Assembly (NCBI RefSeq): GCF_900141755.1
Contig: NZ_LT670844.1
Span: 1,116,001 to 1,180,000 of the forward strand
Source of the DNA: Bradyrhizobium lablabi
Lineage (GTDB): Bacteria; Pseudomonadota; Alphaproteobacteria; Rhizobiales; Xanthobacteraceae
DNA: 64,000 nucleotides
Direction of reading: 5' to 3'
Positions 43,448 to 51,218 of the stretch are shown here, piece after piece. The position numbers and the translations under genes are program-made. Every line of letters starts with the position of its first letter. Within the stretch, counting starts at the first letter, position 1. The notes under the pieces are model-generated. The model saw only the letters and a list, made by a program, of their open reading frames with translations. It did no database searches and was not told the DNA's origin.

Positions 43448-45097
43448 ATGTCATCCATAACGACTTCGGCCATCGACCTGCCCGCGCGGCGCTCGGTGGA
43501 GCGGATTTGCGACGACCTTGCCCTCCTGGTCCTGGTCGCGGTCGCTTTGATCGCAAGCCTCACCTTTCGTGATTACGGATTAGGCTGGGACGACTACACC
43601 CACGCCGAATACGCCGATCTGCTGCTACGCATGTACGGTTCCGGCTTCAAGGACACCGGCGCGCTGTCGTTCGCCAATCTTTATATGTATGGCGGCGGCT
43701 TCGACATGGCGGCCGCGCTGTTACACAAGGTCATCCCGCTCGAATTGTTTGAAACGAGACGCCTGCTCGGCGCCGTTGTCGGCGTCATCGGGCTTGCGGT
43801 GACATGGCGGCTCGGCCGCCGCGTCGGCGGCCCGCTCGCAGGCCTCGCAGCGCTGCTTCTGCTCGCGCTCTGCCCGACCTTCTACGGGCACATGTTCATG
43901 AATCCGAAGGATGCGCCATTTGCGGTCGCGATGGTGATCCTGATGCTCGGCCTCGTTCGCCTCGCCGAGGAATATCCAAACCCGTCACCGCGGACCGTCC
44001 TGATCGTGGGTCTTGGCGCCGGCCTATCGATCGGCTGCCGTATCCTCGGCGGGCTGGCGCTGGTCTATGCGCTCGTGGGCTTTGTGCCGCTATTGCTCGA
44101 GGAGGCCAGGACCCACAGCGCCCGCGAAGCCTTCCATCGCTTCGTCCATGTCGTCTATGTCCTGCTGCCCGGACTGATCCTCGGCTACCTCGTGATGGGG
44201 CTGATCTGGCCGTGGTCGATCATGGAGCCAAACAATCCCTTCCACGCCCTGACCTACTTCTCGAGTTTCTTCGAGAAGCCGTGGAAGGAGATGTTCGACG
44301 GCGCACTGGTGTCGGTGCCGGACATGCCCTGGTCGTATCTGCCGACGCTGTTCGCGCTACAGCTTCCCGAGGTGCTGCTCGGTCTGTTGAGCGCCGGCGT
44401 GGTCGGCAGCTTAATGTCGCTGTCGCGCGGCAATATATCCGGCCGCCGCAAGACCATTTTCCTGATGCTGACGCTGGCGGCGACGCTGCCGCTTCTGATC
44501 GCGATGGTGAAGCGCCCGGCGCTCTACAACGGCATCCGGCATTTTGTCTTTGTGATCCCGCCGATGACGGTGCTCGCAGGCGCAGCCTTTGCGTGGGGCA
44601 TGAGCTGGCTCGGGGAGAACCGCCGCAGCTGGCAACCCGCCGCGGTCGCCGTCTTCTCATTCGGCCTGCTGCTGCCGCTCGCCGAGATGATCCGGCTGCA
44701 CCCCTATCAATACACCCACTTCAACTATATCGCCGGCACGGTTCGCTCCGCCGATAGTCTGTTCATGCTGGATTACTGGGGGCTCGCGTTCAAGCAGGCC
44801 TCCGATGGCCTGCGCGACCAGCTCGACGAGCGCCAGGAAGTGCCTCCGCATGGCCGCAAGTGGAAGGTCGCCGTCTGCGGCCCGCAGCGCCCGGCGCAGG
44901 TCGCGCTCGGTCCCGATTTCACCATCGGCTGGGACAGCCACGCCGCCGACTTCGCCATGACGCTCGGCGAATTCTACTGCAAGGGCCTGACCGCGCCTGT
45001 GCTGGTCGAGATCAAGCGCGACGACGTCGTGTTCGCGCGCGTCTACGACATCCGCGGCCGTAGTATATCCAGCCTGCTGGCGATTCCGGCGCCGTAA
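43448..45097 (+). CDS. GT39/ArnT-like membrane glycosyltransferase
   Basis: The 549-residue polytopic protein has about 11 hydrophobic helices. The N-terminal periplasmic loop holds the acidic pair GLGWDDYTHAEYADLL, the hallmark of polyprenyl-phosphate-dependent glycosyltransferases such as PMT and ArnT. The C-terminal 120 residues form a soluble domain ending FARVYDIRGRSISSLLAIPAP. It would transfer a sugar from an undecaprenyl carrier to an envelope acceptor; donor and acceptor are unknown. The last 63 bp of this gene are repeated, in degenerate form, about 1.2 kb downstream (46223-46284). Confidence 0.82.
   Translation: MSSITTSAIDLPARRSVERICDDLALLVLVAVALIASLTFRDYGLGWDDYTHAEYADLLLRMYGSGFKDTGALSFANLYMYGGGFDMAAALLHKVIPLELFETRRLLGAVVGVIGLAVTWRLGRRVGGPLAGLAALLLLALCPTFYGHMFMNPKDAPFAVAMVILMLGLVRLAEEYPNPSPRTVLIVGLGAGLSIGCRILGGLALVYALVGFVPLLLEEARTHSAREAFHRFVHVVYVLLPGLILGYLVMGLIWPWSIMEPNNPFHALTYFSSFFEKPWKEMFDGALVSVPDMPWSYLPTLFALQLPEVLLGLLSAGVVGSLMSLSRGNISGRRKTIFLMLTLAATLPLLIAMVKRPALYNGIRHFVFVIPPMTVLAGAAFAWGMSWLGENRRSWQPAAVAVFSFGLLLPLAEMIRLHPYQYTHFNYIAGTVRSADSLFMLDYWGLAFKQASDGLRDQLDERQEVPPHGRKWKVAVCGPQRPAQVALGPDFTIGWDSHAADFAMTLGEFYCKGLTAPVLVEIKRDDVVFARVYDIRGRSISSLLAIPAP
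45031..45093 (+). repeat. Direct repeat, copy 1 (3' end of the GT39-like gene)
   Basis: This segment encodes the last residues of the glycosyltransferase. Copy 2 lies at 46223-46284. The first 30 bp (GTTCGCGCGCGTCTACGACA and on) are identical. The remainder differs by a few substitutions and one deleted base. The pair brackets an A/T-richer islet of about 1.13 kb. Confidence 0.85.
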
Positions 45098-45196
45098 CGC
45101 GGCCCGTCAACAATCAGCATAACTGGCTCCCCCTCTACAAGCGTTCATTAACCTAACATGTCTACCTAAGGTCGCAGCGCACGCGGAGACCTTGTC

Positions 45197-46166
45197 TTGG
45201 AACGCCTCCTTCGATCGGGATTTTTCATCTTACTCTTTTATGGCGTCGTCGCTGCCGCCGTATGTGGATTGCAACTCGTCCCCTACTTAGGGTGGGTTGT
45301 GCTTGCCGCGGGCGGCCCGCTCTGGGTCGGTTATCTCGTCCACCTCATGATGTTGAATCTCGCTGGTGGTGGCATTCTCGGGATGATTTCGCGGGCATGG
45401 CTCGTCTTCCCCCTCGCCTATTACGGTGGTGGCTTCGCACTACACTCTGTGTCGCTAAATCGCGCATGTGGAGGCCGAGGCAATCGAGCAAGCCGCGCAG
45501 CAAGCAACCATCAAAGTCGATCAGCCGTTCTCATTTCTTAACGTCGCGAGCGGAGGTTTCGAGTTGCTAAAGCATTACCGGATCGATCGCACGTTCCTAA
45601 GACAGGGCGATGGGCGCATCACAACCCAATATTTTGCTCGCGGGGAGGCATGCAACGACGCCATAAGAACTCGACAGGACGCCATAAGAAATCGAGCGCC
45701 TGACCCACGCGATCAACCCTCTTTGATGGTCGATCTGTTTGGAGGATATCACGATAACGACAAAACGCGCCAATGCATCCTCTCGCAGAACGACTTACCT
45801 GCGAGCTGGCGCTATCGCATTGAAAGCCAGTACCTTCCTGAGGGCGAGGGCGACTTTATCAACGCGCGCTTTGGCTCGCGTTATTCTGTAATCGATGAAA
45901 CAACCAGCGCGACACTTCTCACAGTTGAAACTGGCGCAATTGGTACTCTGCCGCCGATTCAGACAATCACGGCAATTTGCTCGCTCTATAGCGAACCCCT
46001 GAAGTGTCGCGTTGGTCTATTGCCATCCTCGACGCTTGTTCCCATAGGCTACAAGCTTCCGCCAAGCGGGACACCGAACTTCGTTGAGCTGGAAGACCCT
46101 GATACTTGGGGGATCGGCATTCTGGCACGGGCGCTTTCGCTTCAGCCGCGAACGCGCGCGGACTAA
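45197..46166 (+). pseudogene. Frameshifted membrane-protein gene in the repeat-bounded islet
   Basis: Frame 1 (TTG 45197 to 45541, GGAG upstream) gives three hydrophobic helices (FFILLFYGVVAAAVCGL; GWVVLAAGGPLWVGYLV; AWLVFPLAYYGGGFAL) and then turns non-coding. Frame 2 (45468-46166, 232 residues) starts right there with an acidic helix (EAEAIEQAAQQATIKVDQPF) and continues as a soluble domain. Reading across a one-base shift near 45462-45470 gives one sensible protein of about 320 residues. No slippery heptamer was seen, so a mutation or sequencing error is likelier than programmed shifting. Frame 2 contains a 21-bp tandem duplication. No family was recognised. Confidence 0.65.
45657..45698 (+). 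repeat. 21-bp tandem duplication inside the islet gene
   Basis: GACGCCATAAGAACTCGACA(G) is followed directly by a near-identical second copy with only a few differences. It encodes DAIRTRQ then DAIRNRA, an in-frame 7-residue duplication. Confidence 0.85.
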
Positions 46167-46222
46167 GTCCAGCCGCTGCTCGGACCGATGGCGGACACAC
46201 CCCAAATCGACTAGGTCCAATC

Positions 46223-46284
46223 GTTCGCGCGCGTCTACGACATCCGCGGCCGCAGCATTTCAGCCTGCTGGCAATTCCGGCGCC
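46223..46284 (+). repeat. Direct repeat, copy 2 (degenerate GT39-like 3' end)
   Basis: This is a second copy of the segment at 45031-45093, now out of frame through a one-base deletion and detached from any gene. The words GTCTACGACATCCGCGGCCG and ATTCCGGCGCC are kept. The rest of the 46167-46617 gap holds only the promoter and leader of the small secreted protein gene. Confidence 0.85.
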
Positions 46285-46570
46285 CTAGGACTGGATGCTT
46301 GCCCATGCTCCTTGCTAGCGAGCAAGCTCCCTGATCCAGTCCGCATCCTATCCACGACCCGCGAGCAACATCGTTTGCGGAAGCAATGCGCTGAGAGAAA
46401 CCGAACACAGCCGGTTGGGTCGGCATCTCAGCATGAGCGGCAAGTTGGTCGCTTGAAAATTTCCGAATAGCCCACGAAGCCTATGATCTGGCCACACGTC
46501 GATGAACGCAAACTAAATTTCCCGTTCTGGTGTCATTCAACTAACGGCCGCTAAGGTTTCGATGCTGTGT

Positions 46571-46594
46571 CCCACAAGGAAAATTCCTCGTGGG
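46571..46594 (+). promoter_or_regulatory. 11-bp hairpin in the leader of the secreted protein gene
   Basis: CCCACAAGGAA and TTCCTCGTGGG pair with one mismatch across a 2-nt loop, 23 bp upstream of the start codon. No T-run follows, so it is not an obvious terminator. It may stabilise the leader mRNA or be a protein-binding palindrome. Confidence 0.55.
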
Positions 46595-46617
46595 CACGCG
46601 AACTGGAGGAGACGCCA

Positions 46618-46851
46618 ATGAAAACTAAGTTAGTTGCTGCAGCAGTTTTGGTTGCGTCGTTCGCTGCTCCCGCTTTCGCAGCCGACGAGTTCTATGTCGT
46701 ACAGGACGTCAAGACCAAGAAATGCACCATCGTCGACAAGAAACCGACCGAGTCGTCGATGACCATCGTTAGCCCGTCCGGCACTATCTACAAGAGTCGT
46801 ACCGAAGCGGAAGCTGGAATGAAGAGCGTCAAGGTCTGTTCCTCGCAATAA
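46618..46851 (+). CDS. Small secreted protein, 77 residues
   Basis: The ATG at 46618 has a strong GGAGGAG and starts a Sec signal peptide (MKTKLVAAAVLVASFAAPAFA, cleavage before ADEF). The mature protein is about 56 residues and Lys/Thr/Ser-rich (FYVVQDVKTKKCTIVDKKP; TIYKSRTEAEAGMKSVKVC), with two cysteines that could form a disulphide. I know similar small periplasmic proteins from Bradyrhizobium, but no function is assigned. A strong ribosome site, leader hairpin and terminator suggest an independently expressed, abundant product. Confidence 0.85.
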   Translation: MKTKLVAAAVLVASFAAPAFAADEFYVVQDVKTKKCTIVDKKPTESSMTIVSPSGTIYKSRTEAEAGMKSVKVCSSQ

Positions 46852-46901
46852 GAAAGATCAGCCAGGCATGTACCTGATGGGTCATCTGCACTGACATTTG
46901 G

Positions 46902-46925
46902 GAGCCCGCCAATCTCGGCGGGCTC
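46902..46925 (+). terminator. Hairpin terminator after the secreted protein gene
   Basis: GAGCCCGCC and GGCGGGCTC form a perfect 9-bp stem with a 6-nt loop, 50 bp after the stop. The following TCTGTCC is only weakly T-rich. Confidence 0.7.
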
Positions 46926-47071
46926 TCTGTCCGCCTAAGCGAAACGGCTCCAGCGTCGGATCAAGAGTCGTGCGGATGCCTGACCCGCGGCCGGGCATGA
47001 CTGCCACGCCACTCCCGTGCCTTGCTGCGAAGCAAGTGCAGGGCTAATCTCGTGCTGAATCCAACAATCAT

Positions 47072-47866
47072 ATGGAGAAACCGGTCATGTCGCCAGCCGA
47101 AGCTCGCCTGAAGGAAGTGCCGTCGGATATGACCGAGGCCGAATGGACCCAAAGGGTCAATCTCGCCGCCTGCTACCGCCTGGTCGCGCATTATGGCTGG
47201 GACGACCTGGTCGATACCCACATCTCCGCCCGCGTGCCGGGACCGGACCATCATTTCCTGATCAACCCCTACGGCTTGATGTTCGACGAAATCACCGCGT
47301 CCAGCTTGGTGAAGGTCGACCTCCACGGCAATCAGCTGACCAAGAGCGACTACAGCATCAACCCGGCCGGCTTCACCATCCACTCCGCGATCCACGAGGT
47401 GCGCGAGGACGCCGGCTGCGTGCTCCATCTGCATACGCCCGACGGCACCGCGGTGGCGAGCTGCATGGAAGGCCTGCTGCCGATGAACCAGACCGCGCAT
47501 TTCGTCACCCACGACCTCGCCTATCACGACTACGAGGGGGTCGCGCTTGATCATGACGAGCGTCCGCGCCTGCAGAACGACCTCGGCAACAAGAACCACA
47601 TGCTGTTGCGCAATCACGGCACGCTGACGGTCGGCCGCTCGGTCGCCTCCGCCTTCGAGCGCATGTACCATCTGGAACGTGCCTGCACCATGCAGGTCCG
47701 CACCCGCATGCTGGGCCCGACCGCCTATCCGATCGAGAAGATGGTGATCGAGAAGAACGAAACCCTGTTTTCAAATCCCGATCGCGCCGAATTGCGCTCG
47801 ACCATGCTGGTATGGCCGCCGCTATTACGAAAACTCGACCGGATCGATCCGAGCTACCGGAATTAA
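47072..47866 (+). CDS. Class II aldolase/adducin family protein
   Basis: The 264-residue soluble protein has the class II aldolase fold. Zinc ligands are visible in GCVLHLHTPDGTAVA (HxH) and in LLRNHGTLTVG, and the N-terminal substrate loop is DTHISARVPG. Sugar-phosphate aldolases of this family (fuculose-, rhamnulose-, ribulose-type) cleave or epimerise, but many members have other roles. The start could be 47072 or the ATG at 47087, which has GGAG upstream. It overlaps or abuts the following epimerase gene, so the two probably act in one sugar pathway. Confidence 0.88.
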   Translation: MEKPVMSPAEARLKEVPSDMTEAEWTQRVNLAACYRLVAHYGWDDLVDTHISARVPGPDHHFLINPYGLMFDEITASSLVKVDLHGNQLTKSDYSINPAGFTIHSAIHEVREDAGCVLHLHTPDGTAVASCMEGLLPMNQTAHFVTHDLAYHDYEGVALDHDERPRLQNDLGNKNHMLLRNHGTLTVGRSVASAFERMYHLERACTMQVRTRMLGPTAYPIEKMVIEKNETLFSNPDRAELRSTMLVWPPLLRKLDRIDPSYRN

Positions 47867-47904
47867 CGCCCGGAGCGCGCGAAGAGCACGAAGGTTATCG
47901 TGGC

Positions 47905-48888
47905 GTGACAGTTCTGGTGACCGGCAGTTCCGGCCATCTCGGCGAGGCGCTGGTCCGTACCCTGCAGGCGCAGCGTCGCGAGGCGATCGGAATCGACATT
48001 CTCCCCGGTGCGTTTACGCATCTTGTGGGGTCGATCACCGACCGTGACTTCGTACGCCGCTGCATGACGGGCGTCGGCGCCGTGCTGCACGCCGCCACGC
48101 TGCACAAGCCGCACGTGGCGACCCACAACCGCCAGGATTTCGTCGACGTCAACATCACGGGCACGCTCAATCTGCTCGAGGAAGCGGTCGCGGCCGGTGT
48201 CACCGCGTTTGTCTACACCAGCACGACCAGTGTCTTCGGCGACGCGCTGGTGCCGCCGTCAGGCGAACCGGCGGCCTGGGTAACGGAAGACGTCACCCCC
48301 GTGCCAAAAAACATCTACGGCGTCACCAAGGCGGCTGCGGAGGACCTGTGCCAGCTATTCGCGCGCAACCATTCGCTGCGGACCATCGTGCTGCGCACCT
48401 CGCGCTTCTTTCCCGAAGTGGACGATGATCGCGCGGTCCGCGAGACATATGCCGACGCCAACGCCAAGGCCAACGAGTTTCTCTATCGCCGCGTCGACAT
48501 CGAAGACGTCGTCAGCGCGCATCTTTTGGCGACCCATCGCGCCCCATCGGCCGCTTTCGCCAAATACATCATCAGCGCCACCACGCCATTTTCGCGCGAC
48601 GATGTTGCCGACTTGCGCGGCGGCGCGCCCGAGGTGGTCCGCCGTTACGTGCCGGAATATCCTGCGGAATATGCACGGCGCGGCTGGACAATGATTCCCG
48701 GCATCGATCGGGTTTACGTCAATGACAAGGCACGCGCCGAGCTCGGCTGGCAAGCGCGGCACGATTTTCGCGCGCTGATGGCGCGGCTGAAGGCTGACGA
48801 TGACATCCTTAGCCCGCTCGCGCGCGAAATCGGCAGCAAGGGGTATCACGATCGCGCCTTTGGCGATGGGCCTTATCCGGTGGCGTGA
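47905..48888 (+). CDS. NAD-dependent epimerase/dehydratase (extended SDR)
   Basis: I chose GTG at 47905 (MTVLVTGSSGHLGEALVRTL), which places the NAD-binding TGSSGHLG at the N-terminus. An ATG at 47812 would add 31 residues overlapping the aldolase gene. The catalytic pair is in YGVTKAAAEDL, with the upstream Thr/Ser in FVYTSTTSVFG. The size of 327 residues fits UDP-sugar epimerases and related dehydratases. It follows the aldolase by 38 bp or less. A clear terminator lies 84 bp downstream. Confidence 0.87.
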   Translation: MTVLVTGSSGHLGEALVRTLQAQRREAIGIDILPGAFTHLVGSITDRDFVRRCMTGVGAVLHAATLHKPHVATHNRQDFVDVNITGTLNLLEEAVAAGVTAFVYTSTTSVFGDALVPPSGEPAAWVTEDVTPVPKNIYGVTKAAAEDLCQLFARNHSLRTIVLRTSRFFPEVDDDRAVRETYADANAKANEFLYRRVDIEDVVSAHLLATHRAPSAAFAKYIISATTPFSRDDVADLRGGAPEVVRRYVPEYPAEYARRGWTMIPGIDRVYVNDKARAELGWQARHDFRALMARLKADDDILSPLAREIGSKGYHDRAFGDGPYPVA

Positions 48889-48971
48889 GGCTGACGCGGG
48901 GTGGACGAATCCACGCAAACGCGCTAAATATCGCTCACACACCCTCTACACGTTCAGATCAAAACCAGATC

Positions 48972-49002
48972 AAAACGCCGTCCAATCCCGGGCGGCGTTT
49001 TT
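48972..49002 (+). terminator. Rho-independent terminator after the epimerase gene
   Basis: AAAACGCCG and CGGCGTTTT form a 9-bp stem around a 12-nt loop and end in TTTTT. It closes the aldolase-epimerase transcript just before a block of dispersed repeats. Confidence 0.8.
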
Positions 49003-49008
49003 GCTTTC

Positions 49009-49168
49009 GTCATTGCGAGCCAACGGGTCGGCGCGAAGCGCCGCCCGATGACAGGCTCCGCGACTTGTCCGCCGTAGCTCGAAGAGCGAAGGCGGAAGCA
49101 ATCCAGCTTTAGCGCCGCGACGTAGAAAGCTGGATTGCTTCGTCGCTTGCGCTCCTCGCAATGACGGG
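49009..49168. repeat. Dispersed inverted repeat (CGTCATTGCGAG family), copy A
   Basis: CGTCATTGCGAG at the left and CTCGCAATGACGGG at the right are inverted outer ends. GGAAGCAATCCAGCTTT and AAAGCTGGATTGCTTCG are inner arms. This is one of the best-known intergenic repeats of Bradyrhizobium. It flanks the element at 49189-49670 together with copy B. Confidence 0.88.
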
Positions 49169-49188
49169 AAGAGAGCGAAGAAGCCGAC

Positions 49189-49670
49189 TGATTTGCCCGT
49201 CGGGCAAAAACCTGTCTAGCCCTCGTTGCAAAAATATTCTGATTTTCCGAAACCCCAAATCACTGCTATATTCCCACCGTCTCGTCCCACTCGAGGGGCG
49301 CTTCGCGGTCGTCACGAACGCGGGATGGGATGCGGTGGACGCTGATAGTGCCATTGACGAACGGCACGAAGGCGGACGGCGAAGTCGTGTGGTCCTGACA
49401 CCCCGACGCTGGTGTCAAGTTGGCGGAGATATCCGCTGGCGACGGTGGCAAAAGAGCCCGGTCACCGGGGAGAGCACGAAATAAGCCGTAAAACCATTGC
49501 GTGCGGGAATGCCGGGTTGTTCCGGTGGACCTGTGGTGACTAACGCGCGTGCTTACTACATTACACGCGCGGCTGCGGGTGCATCGGCGCCCGGCATTCC
49601 CCACGCCCTCTGAGGGGCGGAAAGTTCATCAACGACTCGGGCGCATCGCGCCGCGGGATCGCGAAGTTTT
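49189..49670. repeat. Roughly 480-bp structured dispersed repeat
   Basis: From its words (ATTTGCCCGTCGGGCAAAAA, GTCGTGTGGTCCTGACACCC, AATAAGCCGTAAAACCATTG) I recognise a sequence repeated many times in Bradyrhizobium genomes. It has strong secondary structure: an 17-bp near-perfect stem between 49499-49516 and 49590-49606, an inner 8-bp hairpin CGCGCGTG/CACGCGCG (49544-49551, 49564-49571), and CCCGGT-C-ACCGGG near 49457-49469. Open frames across it are short and are probably artefacts. No transposase is present, so it would be a non-autonomous element or structured RNA. Confidence 0.75.
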
Positions 49671-49677
49671 GTCTTGC

Positions 49678-49768
49678 CGTCATTGCGAGGCGCAAAGCGA
49701 CGAAGCAATCCAGCTTCCTGTTGCTCGGCACCAAAGCTGGATTGCTTCGCTTCGCTCGCAATGACGGG
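49678..49768. repeat. Dispersed inverted repeat (CGTCATTGCGAG family), copy B
   Basis: The outer ends CGTCATTGCGAGG and CGCTCGCAATGACGGG and the inner arms CGAAGCAATCCAGCTT/AAGCTGGATTGCTTCG are a shorter version of copy A. It ends 12 bp before the stop of the minus-strand peptidase gene. Confidence 0.88.
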
Positions 49769-49780
49769 AAAAGCGGGCAG

Positions 49781-51199
49781 CTACCGCGGCGCCTCCGCGA
49801 ACGCCGCCAGAATCCGCGCCCACGAACGAATGCCCTTGTGAAAACTCTTCAGGTCGTATTTTTCGTTCGGCGAGTGGATGTTGTCGTCGTCCAGGCCAAA
49901 CCCCACCAGCACCGTATCGAGACCGAGCGTGCGCTTGAAATCGGCGACGATCGGGATCGAGGCGCCCGAGCCCATCAGGATCGCTTCCTTGCCCCACTCC
50001 TCGGTCAAGGCGCGCCTGGCGGCGGCGAGCGGCTTCATGTTCCAGTCGAGCGCGATCGCCGGCGCGCTCGAATGGTCGCCGAACTCGGCCTTGCAATCGC
50101 CGGGCAGCCGCGCGGTGACGTAATCGCGGAACGCCTTTCGGATTTTGGCGGGGTCTTGCCCTTCGACCAGACGGAACGAGACCTTGGCGGAGGCTTCCGC
50201 CGGGATCACCGTCTTCGAGCCTTCGCCGGTATAGCCGCCGATGATGCCATTGACGTCGCAGGTCGGACGCGAGGAGATCTGCTCGATCAACAAGCGGTCC
50301 TTTTCACCGGCGGGGATCGAAAGTCCGATCGGCTTCAGGAACGATTCCGGCGTCAGGTTCAATTTCTTCCATTGCGCCAGCACGTCCGGCGGCAAATCCT
50401 TCACGCCGTCGTAGAAGCCGGGAATGGTGATGTGGCCGTTGTCGTCGAACAGGCCGCCGAGGATGCGGGTCAGCACCCGGATCGGATTTTGCGCGCCGCC
50501 GCCGAACACGCCGGAATGCAGGTCGCGGTTGGCGGCCTTGATCCTGACCTCCTCGTAAACCAGTCCGCGCAAGGAGGTGGTGATCGCCGGTGTATTCGGA
50601 TCCCACATGCCGGTGTCGCAGACCAGCGCGAAGTCGGCCTTCAGTTCGTCCTTGTTCTTCTTGAGAAACGGGACGAAATTCTTCGATCCGATTTCTTCCT
50701 CACCCTCGATCACGATGGTGATGTCGACCGGCAAGCTCCCGGTGACAGACTTCCAGGCCCGGCAGGCCTCGACGAAAGTCATCAACTGGCCTTTGTCGTC
50801 CTCGGCGCCGCGCGCGACGATGATCTTTCGCCCGTCGGCGTGATCGGTCACGACCGGCTCGAAGGGCGGGCGGTGCCAGAGATTGAGCGGATCGACCGGC
50901 TGGACGTCATAGTGACCGTAGAACAGCACGTGCGGCCGCACCCCGCCGCCGCCGTTACGCTTGCCATTACTTTTGGCGATGATGGCGGGATGACCGGCGG
51001 TCGGCCGGACCTCCGTCTCAAAGCCGAGCGTCGCGATGTCTTTGGCGAGATGATCGGCGGCGAGCTTGCAATCCCCGGCAAAGGCCGGATCGGCCGAAAT
51101 CGATTTGATCCGCAGCAGCGCAAACAGCCGCTGCAGGCTGTTGTCGAAATCGGCATCGATGCGGTCGAGGACCGGCTGAACTTGCGGCGCGTTGGACAT
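49781..51199 (-). CDS. M20-family metallopeptidase (dipeptidase)
   Basis: The 472-residue cytoplasmic hydrolase has the two-metal M20 core: YGHYDVQPVDP (His ligand and catalytic Asp), RGAEDDKGQ (bridging Asp), EGEEEIGS (catalytic Glu-Glu) and a C-terminal His in the last domain. A dimerisation lid sits in the middle (about 215-375, HSGVFGGGAQNPIRVL). These enzymes cleave dipeptides or N-acyl amino acids. The specificity is not readable. The downstream end lies against a dispersed repeat; upstream is the GT87 gene on the same strand, 19 bp away, so cotranscription is likely. Confidence 0.92.
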   Translation of the reverse strand: MSNAPQVQPVLDRIDADFDNSLQRLFALLRIKSISADPAFAGDCKLAADHLAKDIATLGFETEVRPTAGHPAIIAKSNGKRNGGGGVRPHVLFYGHYDVQPVDPLNLWHRPPFEPVVTDHADGRKIIVARGAEDDKGQLMTFVEACRAWKSVTGSLPVDITIVIEGEEEIGSKNFVPFLKKNKDELKADFALVCDTGMWDPNTPAITTSLRGLVYEEVRIKAANRDLHSGVFGGGAQNPIRVLTRILGGLFDDNGHITIPGFYDGVKDLPPDVLAQWKKLNLTPESFLKPIGLSIPAGEKDRLLIEQISSRPTCDVNGIIGGYTGEGSKTVIPAEASAKVSFRLVEGQDPAKIRKAFRDYVTARLPGDCKAEFGDHSSAPAIALDWNMKPLAAARRALTEEWGKEAILMGSGASIPIVADFKRTLGLDTVLVGFGLDDDNIHSPNEKYDLKSFHKGIRSWARILAAFAEAPR

Positions 51200-51218
51200 T
51201 TTTGTTGTTTCCTTCGGG

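Noticed and set aside
45459..45541. Programmed ribosomal frameshifting between the two islet frames
   Set aside because: No slippery heptamer or downstream pseudoknot was seen at the junction, so a simple indel is the better explanation.
49266..49604. Minus-strand 112-codon frame that resembles database hypothetical proteins
   Set aside because: It lies wholly inside the dispersed structured repeat. The similarity to other hypothetical proteins is explained by repeat copies in other genomes.
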